Assembly: GCF_011386835.1 (NCBI RefSeq) | Contig: NC_088791.1 | Location: forward strand, 11,904,998-11,968,997 | Direction of reading: 5' to 3' | DNA: 64,000 nt | Source of the DNA: Chrysemys picta bellii | Lineage: Eukaryota > Chordata > Testudines > Emydidae | Part shown: piece after piece, positions 29,290 through 38,942 of the stretch | Position numbering within the stretch: the stretch's first letter is position 1 | Layout: every line of letters begins with the position of its first letter | Translations under genes and position numbers: made by a program | The notes under the pieces: model-generated | Seen by the model: the letters and a program-made list of their open reading frames with translations, nothing else | Told to the model about the DNA's origin: nothing | Databases searched by the model: none

Positions 29290-29942
29290 ACGTATTGCTT
29301 AGACTGAACACAGGCACTCAAACCCCTCAAGAAATTGGAGAGAGGCCCAAGGAGGGCAACACAAATGAGAAAAGGTTTGGAAAACGGGGCATGTTTAGTC
29401 TTGAGAAAAGAAGAATGATGGAAAACCTGGTGGGAGGGATAGCTCAGTGGTTTGACCATTGGCCTGCTAAACCCAGGGTTGTGAGTTTAATCCTTGAGGG
29501 GGCCGTTTAGGGAACTGGGGTAAAAATCTGTCTGGGGATTGGTCCTGTTTTGAGCAGGGGGTTGGACTAGATGACCTCCTGAGGTCCCTTCCAACCCTGA
29601 TAATCTATGATTCTATAACAGTCTTCACATATGTTAAGGGCTGTTATAAAGAGGATGCTGACCAATTGTTCTCCATGTTCACTGAGGGTAGGACAAGACA
29701 TAATAGGCTGAATCTGTAGCAAGGGAGGTTTAGGTTAGATCTTAAAAAGAAACTTTTTAACTATGAGGGTCGTTAAGCTCTGGAACAGGCTTCCAAGGGA
29801 GGTTGTGGAATCCCTGGCACTAGTGAGTTTAAAGAACGGGATAGATAAACAGCTGTCAGGGATACTTGGTCCTGTCTCAGTGCAGGGGGCTGGACTAGAT
29901 GACCTCTTGTGGTCCCATCCAGCCCCATGGTTCTAGATTCTA
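29290..29942 (+). mobile_element. CR1 LINE 3' end split by a SINE
   Basis: The CR1 3' region (ggagagaggcccaaggagggcaac, gaaaaggtttggaaaac, later gttgtggaatccctgg) continues after the SINE with ataacagtcttcacatatgttaa. It ends in the CR1 3' signature gactagatgacctcttgtggtcc. It is 5'-truncated and has no intact open frame. Confidence 0.88.
29431..29616 (+). mobile_element. Tortoise pol III SINE inside a CR1 copy
   Basis: The tRNA-like head gggagggatagctcagtggt leads to the B-box-like gggttgtgagtttaatcc. A CR1-derived tail follows (gggttggactagatgacctcc) with the terminal repeat tctatgattctat. The insertion splits the older CR1 at 29290-29942. Confidence 0.92.
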
Positions 29943-30094
29943 TGCACCTCTCGGCTGAGGGTATGGGACAAGTTTTTGGGGTTTGACTTCTGTGGCAAGG
30001 AAAAAAGGTAAACTTGGCTAAATTTTTTGGCTAGTAAAGGAGCAAAAAAATTAGCCATCAACATGGACATTACCATCAGGTGGTTCCTGCAACC

Positions 30095-30310
30095 TAGTGC
30101 AGGGAGGAGCTAGTCCCTCTCTGCTATGCAGCTCTGGTGAGACTGTGCTTGGAATCTGGCTTTCAGTTCTGGCCACCCAAATACCAGCAAGATGTAGACA
30201 AACAGGAGGAGGGAGTGACAAGAGCTCCAGTCAACGTTGCTGAGGGCCCGAAGGGATTGATTTCTGAGGGAAGAGCAAAAACGTTCCAGGAGATGGCTAG
30301 AGCTTAGCTA
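30095..30310 (+). repeat. Degenerate CR1-like fragment
   Basis: ggtgagactgtgcttggaatctgg and ttcagttctggccacccaaatacc match the CR1 motif gtgaggcc...ctggaat...cagttctgg at low identity. A further scrap (ggttgaagacccatgagttttggacatttaaaactaggttggac) lies at 30916-30962. Confidence 0.5.
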
Positions 30311-30501
30311 AGCATCCCACTAAGATAGGCTGTCATTAAACAAGCTGCAGTTTCCAGTCACACCTGGTGTTTTAACCACCCAAAGTTCAGGACTGATTTG
30401 ATCTTAGAGCTTGGAGACACCAGCCACACAATCCAGATCCAAGTTTGGATCCCAGATGAAACCCCCTTCAGCAACGTCAGGGCCATGTGTTGAGATCCAG
30501 T

Positions 30502-30618
<117 letters not shown>

Positions 30619-31544
30619 GCAAGGAGTTATTTAGTGTGCACCGAGGGGATATAATTGGAAATTAAGGAAAGGAAAAATGTATTATTTGAATTGTGATTGT
30701 CCCTAGCAACCATAGTTATGGCCTGGGACCCCATAGTCCAAGATGCTGAACAGAAAGACTGTCCCTGCCCCAAGGAGTTTGCAATCTAAGTGTAAGACAA
30801 GCGACAACAGATGGCTACAGACAGACAGACTGGAGAGCACAGGGAAAGCCTGAATAGCAGGAAAACGCTCTCCTGGCATGAGATGTCTTAGCCTGTAAAA
30901 CAGCCTCCCCAGGGAGTGGTTGAAGACCCATGAGTTTTGGACATTTAAAACTAGGTTGGACAAAGCCCTGGGGAATTAACTGTTGGACACAATGTTGCAT
31001 TGGCCCAGTGGAATGGACAAGAAAAGCCAGTCTCTAATTTCTATGCTGTTTTGCAAAGGAATGATCCCTGGAAGAGCCGTGTAAACACAATCAGCTGTTT
31101 CCTGAAGCCCGGCACTGATGCAGCAAATTGTCGGTGACTGAACTTGTGGGCAATAAGCTATATCAGCCACTTGGCTGCTTTCCCTTTGTGCCTCTGAAAT
31201 ATTGTATGGCGCAGGGGCTGGCCTGCTCTCCGTTGAAAGCAATTAGCCATGAGGTAAGGGATGATGGCTTATGTCAGCTATGGAGACGCATTTCATGGCA
31301 AATCCCTAGCCGTGCTCTGTCTGACTTATACTGTAAGCTCCTGGGGGCAGGGATCTACCCATTTCTTTCGCTGTTAATCAGTGAACGCCATTGGCACTGT
31401 GAGAAAATCACTGCCAGTACAATAAATGCAACTGCTTTGCTGGTGGTATCCTGCTGTTGTTATGATGCCTTCTCCCTCCATGCAGCGGGGGACGGTTTAT
31501 CGAACATATAGGAGCGGATCCTGAGCTGGTGTAAATCAGTATAG

Positions 31545-32895
31545 CTCATAAGACCATCGGAACGGCCATACTGGGTCAGACCAAAGGTCCATCTAGCCCA
31601 GTATCCTGGTTTCTGACAGTGGCCAGTACCAGGTGCCCCAGAGGGAATGAACAGAGCAGGTAATCATTAAGTGATCAGTCCCCTGTTGCCCATTCCAAGC
31701 TTCTAGCAAACAGAGCCTAGAGACACCATCCCGGTCCATAGGCGCTGACTTCGTGGGTGCTCTGGGGCTCTGCACCCACTGGCAGCCAAGCTCCCCGCCC
31801 TGCCCCGCCTCACCTCCTCCACCTCCTTCCCTGAGTGTGCCACGTTCCTGGTCCTCCATCTACCTTCCAGCACTTGCCGCCGCCAAACAGCTGTTGCAAG
31901 CTCCAGGAGGGAAGGGGGAGGAGTGGGAATGTGGTGCACTCTGGGAGGAGGTGGGGAAGAGGTAGAGCCGGGATGGGGATTTGGGGAAGGGGGTTGGAAT
32001 GGGGGCGGGCGGGGGTGGGATAGGGGTGGAGTTGGGGCGGGGCCGGGGGCAAAGTGGGGTTGAGCACTCACCGGTGCCAGAAGAAGTCGGCGCGTATGAC
32101 TCGGCCCATTGTGGCTAATAGCCATTGATGGACTTATCCTCCATGAATTTATCTAGTTCTTTTTTAAACTCTGTTATAGTCTTGGCCTTCACAACATCCT
32201 CTGGCAAGGAGTTCCACAGGTTGACTGTGCATTGTGTGAAGAAATACTTCCTTTTGTTTGTTTTAAACCTGCTGCCTTTGGTGACCCTAGTTTTATTGTT
32301 ATGAGAAGGAGTAAATAACACTTCCTTATTTACTTTCTCCACAGCAGTCATGATTTTATAGACATCTATCCTATCCCCCCTTAGTCATCTCTTTTCCAAG
32401 CTGAAAAGTCCTATCTTATTAATCTCTCCTCGTATGGAAACCATCCCATACCCCTAATCATTTTTGTTGCTCTTTTCTGAACCTTTTCCAATTCCAATAT
32501 ATCTTTTTTGAGATGGGGCGATCACATATGCACACAGTATTCAAGATGTGGGCGTACCATGGATTTATATAGAGGCAATATGATATTTTTTGTCTTATTA
32601 TCTATCCCTTTCTTAATGATTCCCAACATTCTGTTAGCTTTTTTGACTGCCACTGCCCATTGAGTGGATGTTTTCGGAGAACTATCCACAGTGACTCCAA
32701 GATCTCTTTCATGAGTAGTAACAGCTAATTCAGACCCCATCATTTTATATGTATAGTTGGGGTTATGTTTTCCAACGTGCATTACTTTGCATTTATCAAC
32801 ATTCAGCTCCACTAAAGGAAAGCGTGCTGCATTAGTTACCCAGCTGAGGATCTGGTCCATATAGTGCAACAAATCAGTGGCCACCTAGGGGTTCA
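31545..32895 (-). mobile_element. CR1 LINE, C-terminal reverse transcriptase and 3' end
   Basis: On the minus strand, fragments of ORF2 remain. The thumb/C-terminal region ([27 protein letters not shown]) reads from about 32884 to 32522. The end (LWNSLPEDVVKAK) reads at 32351-32115. The 3' end reads on the plus strand as ccatactgggtcagaccaaaggtcc. It is 5'-truncated, frame-broken and interrupted by the insertion at 31741-32093. Confidence 0.9.
31741..32093. mobile_element. DNA element inserted in CR1
   Basis: About 353 bp with ends GGCGCTGACTTC and the inverse GAAGTCGGCGC, GC-rich inside. It splits the CR1 copy between ccatcccggtcc and attgtggctaatagccattg. I could not settle the target duplication, so no superfamily is assigned. 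Confidence 0.65.
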
Positions 32896-34427
32896 CAATT
32901 GTTCCTATGCTACACGTTTGGCCATTCAAAACTTCATGGCAGCAGGACTAGCACTCGAGTCCTTCTGCTCCGGAAGCACAGACATCTAGCACTTAGCTGT
33001 CATTGTGGCAGGTGCCATACAAACCTGGCATTTAGAGAGAGTTAAAGGAGAATCTCCATCAGCTGTTAGTGCTAGGTGGCCTATGACACACAGTTGAGCA
33101 GTGCCGCTGCTGGCCAGCAGAGGGGACTGCTACAAATGCACAATAGTAATGATGATAAATCGGGGCCTGATTCTGCAGTCTTGCGCCATGTACCACTGAC
33201 TCCCATCCACTCCGTGTGAGTGAGAAATGCCTGAGTTGGGAGGGAGAGAGCCTATAGCTAGCTGGATCCGAGTCAGCTGACAGACTGGAGGAAATTTGTC
33301 CCTTGTGTGGTTACACCGCTGATTCTGAATGCCCTTCCCCAAGGCCCTAAAATAAACAAGATGGCCAACAAGAGAAGCAAAACAAACCAGCAAGTCCTGG
33401 GCTGTAAGTTTCCCTTCCCCCGACTCCTGTGTTTGCAAGGCACAGGCAGGCGGCCCTGTAATATCACAATCAGCAGCTTTGAACGTGACCTTTGGTAACC
33501 TATGCTGTGGGCCAGTGGAGCTGAAATAGGATCAAGTCAGACAGAGGGGTTAGAACAGAACAGCCAGACAAAATCTAACTGCTGCTCCCCGGCGCATCCC
33601 AGCCTCTCCCAGAAGGGTCCAGCGAGCCTGGAGAAGTGGAATAACTGTTGCTGAATGCCCCCACCCCCCCATCCTACTCCACAAATCGTTGGGATTCTGA
33701 TCCCGACTTGGCCGCTCCCAAGACCCAGCCAGGAAGAGTTGAGCCAACGCAACAGGCAGCGAGCGCCCCACACGTCTTGTCCTGGCAGATGCCATCACGC
33801 TTCCCACAAGCTGCCCATGTGTAGCAGCACACGGAGGCGTACGGCGCTGGTGTTTCATAACATGTCTGCCTCTGAGGTGTCGTTTGGAGGAGTACAAACA
33901 GTGGCCCTGCGATAGATAGTTTGGACAGGTTAACTTTTTTTTGGCGGGGGCAGACAGCAAAGGTGTAGCCATGGGTGGGCTGCGGGCCACCCACTTAGCA
34001 TACGGGCCCACCCAAACATAGCTCCCTCTCCCCACGTTGGGCTGGCTCCTTGGGGCTCGGGGACCAGAGCCCAGCTCCCTCTGCCCTCTGGCTCTGTGGA
34101 AAAATTGTTGATTTTTTTTTTTTAATTTTCAGGGGTCTCCCCTGTCACATTTTTACTTTCCCTTAACCCCCCCACCTCCCATTGGAAAAAAAGGGAAGGG
34201 AAGAGAATACACTAGAAAGAAAATGGGAATTTTCCCACTAGTGCAAACAAATTATAAACATTTTGAAGAATGTTAGAGCTTTTTTCCCCAAATATTTTAA
34301 TTTCCAAAAATTAATGATTTGGAGACAGGAAATTTCATTTTTCAATTAAAAGTCAAAAAACCCCTTGCCATCCAAAAAAATTCCCACCAGCCCTAATTGT
34401 GAGAGCAGAATTAGGCCCATTATTTCA

Positions 34428-34514
34428 TCCGAAGAAGTGAGGTTTTTACTCACGAAAGCTTATGCCCAAATAAATCTGTTAGTCTTTAAGGTGCCACCAG
34501 ACTCCTTGTTGTTT
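34428..34514. repeat. Short retroposed repeat, 8-bp direct repeats
   Basis: The sequence gaagaagtgaggtttttactc leads to gcttatgcccaaataaatctg and ggtgccaccagactcc. TTATTTCA flanks it at 34420-34427 and 34515-34522. Same family as 42610-42705, 51972-52388 and 56540-56633. Confidence 0.8.
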
Positions 34515-35133
34515 TTATTTCAATACTGGTTTCCCTACCTCATAACAGAAAGGAGTTCAGAGACTGGCAGTGAAAATGATCAGAGCCAGGGAAAGATTGC
34601 TGGAGGGAGGGAGAGATTGACAAGATTGGGACCATTTAATTTAGGGAGGAGATTGATGTAGTGGTGTAGAGGAAGTGATTCAGGCACGCCTAGCTGTGGT
34701 TTCATTCAACCCATCCTGGCTTTCAAGGGCCACCCCGCAGTGAAACAAAAGGCAACACATTTCAAACTGCTAACAGCTGCTAACTAGGCTGTGAAAGTCA
34801 TTTTCACAAGATAGCACTCAGGCCTGGAGCTTAGTAGGATTAACAAAAGGTTCAACTAAGGAGCACATCCACAATTAGAAAAGGGATAGAAACCTTCAAG
34901 CTTCAGGGCATGAGCCAACTGATAGCCTGAGATAAAGGAAAAGTTTCCTCTGGGCATCTCATTCATTACAGGGTTCCTTGCACATCCTCTTGTGCGGGCT
35001 GCTGTGGGAAATGGGACACTGGACTAAGCAGAGTATTGCTCTGGTGTGGCAATTCCTCTGTTCTTATTCCTGGAGAAGGGACAGAACCAAAGCCTTGAAT
35101 TCCAGCCCCCCAACTTGGAAATCCACATCCAAC

Positions 35134-35276
35134 GGTGCTGGAACAATGTGTATAGTGCAGGTGCTGAGAGCCTTGAACCAAACTGTAAACGCTGTATGTG
35201 ATGGAAACCACTTCAAGCCAGGGGGTGCGGCAGCACCCGCAGCACCCCCCCACCCCGCACCCTTCGTTCCAGCACC
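35134..35276. mobile_element. Short hAT-like MITE (GGTGCTGGAAC ends)
   Basis: Starts ggtgctggaacaatgtg and ends gttccagcacc. The interior ccacttcaagccagggggtgcgg is shared with 38380-38515 and 38815-38942. Confidence 0.75.
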
Positions 35277-35422
35277 TTGGTCAGGGGTTCTCGCAACAAA
35301 TTTTTTGGTGGCCTCAGAGTACGGCTACCAACTCTCACCGGTGGCCGCACTGACTCTTTTTTTTCCATAAAATACTTAATTAACTTTAGGAAAAACAATT
35401 ACATATACAGATTCACATCCAA

Positions 35423-35480
35423 ATCATTAACAAGGAGTCCTTGTGGCACCTTAGAGACTAACACATGTATTTGGGCAAAT
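35423..35480. repeat. Fragment of the short retroposed repeat
   Basis: acaaggagtccttgtggcac followed by cttagagactaacacatgt and atttgggcaaatc matches the inverse of 34428-34514. It is truncated. Confidence 0.7.
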
Positions 35481-35542
35481 CATTGTAATGTATACGTGTA
35501 GGGTTTTTTTGGCAGACTCAATTACAAAAATAATGCTGCCTC

Positions 35543-35660
35543 TAGACCAGACAGTAAATGTGAAAAATCGGGACGGGGTGGGGGGTAATAGGAGATTATA
35601 TAAGAAAAAGACCCAAAAATTGGGACTGTCCCTATAAAAATGGGACATCTGGTCACCCTA
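35543..35660. mobile_element. Short hAT MITE, 118 bp
   Basis: The right end TCTGGTCACCCTA is intact. The left end TAGACCAGA has lost GGTG. Flanks are gctgcctc and actgcctc, a 7/8 target duplication. It is the same family as 26054-26178. Confidence 0.85.
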
Positions 35661-35683
35661 ACTGCCTCCCGCTTTGGCCCCCG

Positions 35684-35922
35684 CATCCAGGGCTTAGTGA
35701 GTCCTGGGGCTTGCTGTGAAAAGGGATAGTTGTATATTTGTTAATATCACAGCACACTTAGTAGCTACCTGGGAGGCTCTGGAAAGTGATCAGTGATATT
35801 AACAGACATACAACTATCCCTTTTCACAGCTAGCTAGTAGGTCTGCTGAGAAAAGTGATACTTGCATGTTTGTTAATATCACTTTTCTCAGCAAGCCCCA
35901 GAACCCTTTAAGCCCTGGATGG
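35684..35922. repeat. Nested foldback repeat
   Basis: Outer arms catccagggctta / inverse taagccctggatg enclose tggggcttgctg / cagcaagcccca. Inner arms gctgtgaaaagggatagttg / caactatcccttttcacagc follow. A separate hairpin around gctgagaaaagtgata / tatcacttttctcagc (about 35837-35893) lies in the right half. Confidence 0.8.
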
Positions 35923-36387
35923 GGAGGTCAAGCGGGGAGGTAGCAGGGGCCAGAGGCGATGGTGGGATGCATGCAGGCCCGGGGGAGGCAGTGGGGGGTG
36001 ATGGGAATGAGGCCAGGAAGGCAGCAGGGTCCTGGGGGCTGAGGGGGATGGATACAGGGCTGTGGAGGCAGCGGGGTCCAGAGGCGATGGGGATGGGGGA
36101 TGAGTCCCACTGTCGCGTGGCCAGAGCCATGGCCTGATGTCTGCCAGGACCGGGCCTCAGTGCCCGCAGCCACAGCCAGCGCTCGCTGCTGTGCGGCCAG
36201 GGTCAGGGGTCAACACCCAGGGCCAGCTCCCACCACTCCGTGGCCAGAGCCCGGGCACACAGCTGTGGGTCAGCGCCTGATGCCATGCAGCTGGGGCAGG
36301 GGATCAGTGCCAGGGGCTGGGGCTGCGTGGCCGGAGCTGTGGGTCGGCGCCTGCTGCTGCTGTGCCGCTGGAACCAGGGGCAGGAGG

Positions 36388-36661
36388 CCGAATCATAGAA
36401 TTAGAATCATAGAATCTCAGGGTTGGAAGGGACCTCAGGAGGTCATCTAGTCCAACCCCCTGCTCAAAGCAGGGCCAATCCCCAACTACATCATCCCAGC
36501 CCGGGCTTTTCAAGCCTGACCTTAAAAACCTCTAAGGATGGAGATTCCACCACCTCCCTAGGTAACCCATTCCAGTGCTTCACCACCCTCCGAGTGAAAA
36601 AGTTTTTCCTAATATCCAACGTAAACCTCCCCCACTGCAACTTGAGACCATTGCTACCATT
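36388..36661 (-). mobile_element. CR1 LINE 3' end
   Basis: On the plus strand it begins with the CR1 terminal repeat (gaatcatagaatctcaggg) and reads through gaggtcatctagtccaaccc and caccacctccctaggtaaccc. The minus-strand frame gives [20 protein letters not shown], the C-terminus of CR1 ORF2. Confidence 0.95.
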
Positions 36662-37189
36662 GAGAAGCCCCGCAGCTGGAGGCCAGGGCCACCTGGCCAG
36701 AGCCGGGGGGGGAGGGGGGCGGTCAGTACCCGCTGTCCCACGGTTGGAGCCCAGGCCCATATAGCCAGGTTCCTGAAGTCCCACTGCTGGAGCCTGCTGC
36801 CCAAACCCCCTCCCGCCAAGGTGGGTCAAGAACCCACCTTGCTCCTGCAGCCTTGTGCCCCACCTCTCTCCAGAAGTGGCACATCCAGGAGCAACAAGGA
36901 GGGAGGGGAAGGAGGAGGGGGAGGGGCGGATGCTTTGTGCCCTCCCCACCCCGCCAATCACTGCACAGGAGGCTGTCACGGCTGCACCAAAAGCGTCTGT
37001 GGCAGCCACGGTGGCTGCATTTGAGAAACATTGACCGAGGTCCCTATCTGAGTTTTGTGATTCAGATTCCTCTCTGCTTAATACAAAACCTGAATTACAG
37101 GGCTAGCGGTGCTCAAACACACACAGGCTGTATCGCGAAGGAGGGCCAGTGCTCAGGGCGCTGTGCAGGCACTTAGGAGACCTGAGTTC

Positions 37190-37345
37190 TGCTGCAGACT
37201 TCCTGGGTGATGTTGAACAAGTCTGTGGCATGAGGCTGCTAGAAATGCCCTATTTCAGGGGGGTGTTGTGAGGCGAACAGCGTTAAAGGATGTAAGGTGC
37301 CCAGATACTGTGGTCCTAGGAGGCTCTAAGTACCTTAGATAGATA
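37190..37345 (+). repeat. MIR-type relic
   Basis: The order cttcctgggtgatgttgaacaagtc, ttgtgaggcgaac, taaggtgcccagatactgtgg, and ctaagtaccttagatag follows the MIR 3' half at low identity. Confidence 0.5.
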
Positions 37346-38379
37346 GGTGTGCCTTTAGTCAGTCACTCAGACATACCACCGCTAATAATGCAACGGTTTC
37401 CCCTCTGCCATATAGTTACCTGAGGCCTTACCCACCGCATTGAGTGGTGTTTATTAATGCTGTGATCTCTTGGGACCTAAAAAAAAAATTCACGCTTGAG
37501 ACCGCTGAAGGCAAAGGGAAGATTGTTCCATTTGCACAGAGAGGGGGCCCTATTGCATGGGCTTGAATCTATATCGACTGTACAGAGAGGGAAAGAAAAG
37601 GAAACTACCAGGAAATTCCAAATGTGGGGAAAACAGGGAGGGCGTTAGCGAGCCTTCCGGGCTCTACATGATGAGTTACGAGGGGGAAGTGAAGTCCTTG
37701 GTATCTTTTCACACACCCCTTAACCGCTCTGGCAGAGACAGAGGTTGGAGTGTATCAAGAGAACATCAGCATCCCCCGCCCACCTAAAGTGCAGCCATGA
37801 AAGGGTTAATGGATGCTGAACCATCCTTCAGGGAGCTGGCCCGAATAGCTGGGCCCGCTTGTTTCGCTGCTGCGTTACCTTGGCGACTGGCTGGAGCAAG
37901 GGCGAGGAGGACAACTCCTGCCTTCACAAAGGGGGCGTGGGGCGGAAGGGCCTGGATTCTAATTGGATCTTGGGGGAGATCAGGCGATGCCTCGCTGCAA
38001 GATGCTACGCGAGGTGGAGAAGAGAAACCACGGACACAGGGGATTTGCATGCAGGAAAGAAACAGGCTGAAGAATGGAGCTCTGCCCTAGTTAACTAAGG
38101 GGTGTGTTTTAAATCACACCACTTACTCCCTGTTACACTGTCAATGGACTACGGGGAGGGCAGTGGGGGAAGGGAAGGCATAACTCCACACCATCTCGGT
38201 TCTCAACCCGGAAGTCTTAAAGGGCCATCTTGATGAATGGCATTAACTCTCCAGAGCCCTCACGGGGGGGGCTTGTCGTGCGTGCCCACAGAACTGTGCT
38301 TGCCGGGTCCTAAGGAAGTGGCACCTTCCGCCTGCGGGCATTGAAAGAGTTAAAAAAAAATCCCTCTGATCGTATACAG

Positions 38380-38515
38380 GGGCACTGGAACAATGTGTAT
38401 AGTGCGGGGTCTGAGAGCCATTGAATCAAACTGTAAACCCTGTATATGATGGGAACCACTTCAAGCCAGGGGGTGCGGCTGCACCCCCCAGCACTCCTTG
38501 TTCCAGCCCCTCTGA
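38380..38515. mobile_element. Short hAT MITE, TSD GTATACAG
   Basis: 136 bp flanked by perfect 8-bp GTATACAG (38372-38379 and 38516-38523). The interior matches 35134-35276. The duplication has TA at its centre. Confidence 0.85.
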
Positions 38516-38814
38516 GTATACAGAGCAGTTTCTTCAACATGCCTGAAGCTCTGCTTGCTACAAAGTATTTCCAATCCGCTCTGGTTCTTTACCTGGCTAC
38601 AGCTAGAACTATTTCTAGCGTTTCCCAAAATAAAATCCCCTTCCTAACAGGAGGTCTCGCTTTCCAGCAGGACTAATTATAGAGCAGGTCAGTCCCGGTC
38701 GTGGGCCTGTAGAGCAGGGGTTCCCCGGCTTTTTCCTAGGGCAGGCCCTGGCTCAACAACGATGCCACACTTCCCCGCCGATTTGCAATCGCTCCGACCT
38801 CCTTCCTTCCCACG

Positions 38815-38942
38815 CCTAGGTGCTCGAACGAGGGGTGCTGCCGCACCCCCTGGCTTGAAGTGGTTCCCATCATATCCAGGGTTTACAGTTTGGTTCAATG
38901 CATCTCAGCATCCGCACTATACAAATTGTTCCAGCACCTCTG
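38815..38942. mobile_element. Short hAT MITE, inverted copy
   Basis: The minus-strand copy of the same family has ends ctaggtgctcgaac and gttccagcacctctg. Flanks TTCCCACG and CTCCCACG agree at 7 of 8 bases. Confidence 0.8.

Larger units (their letters stand above)
32896..36387. other. Intergenic DNA, repeats only
   Basis: Outside the named elements I see no gene. The region 36.0-36.4 kb is GC-rich with weak internal repetition (ggggctg and gtggccagagc units). Confidence 0.6.

Noticed and set aside
29431..29470. tRNA-like sequence with A and B boxes
   Set aside because: It is the head of a SINE with a CR1 tail. There is no cloverleaf with an anticodon arm fit for a functional tRNA.
36000..36380. 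GC-rich block as a CpG-island promoter
   Set aside because: It has internal repetition and no adjoining exon, so there is no support for a promoter beyond composition.
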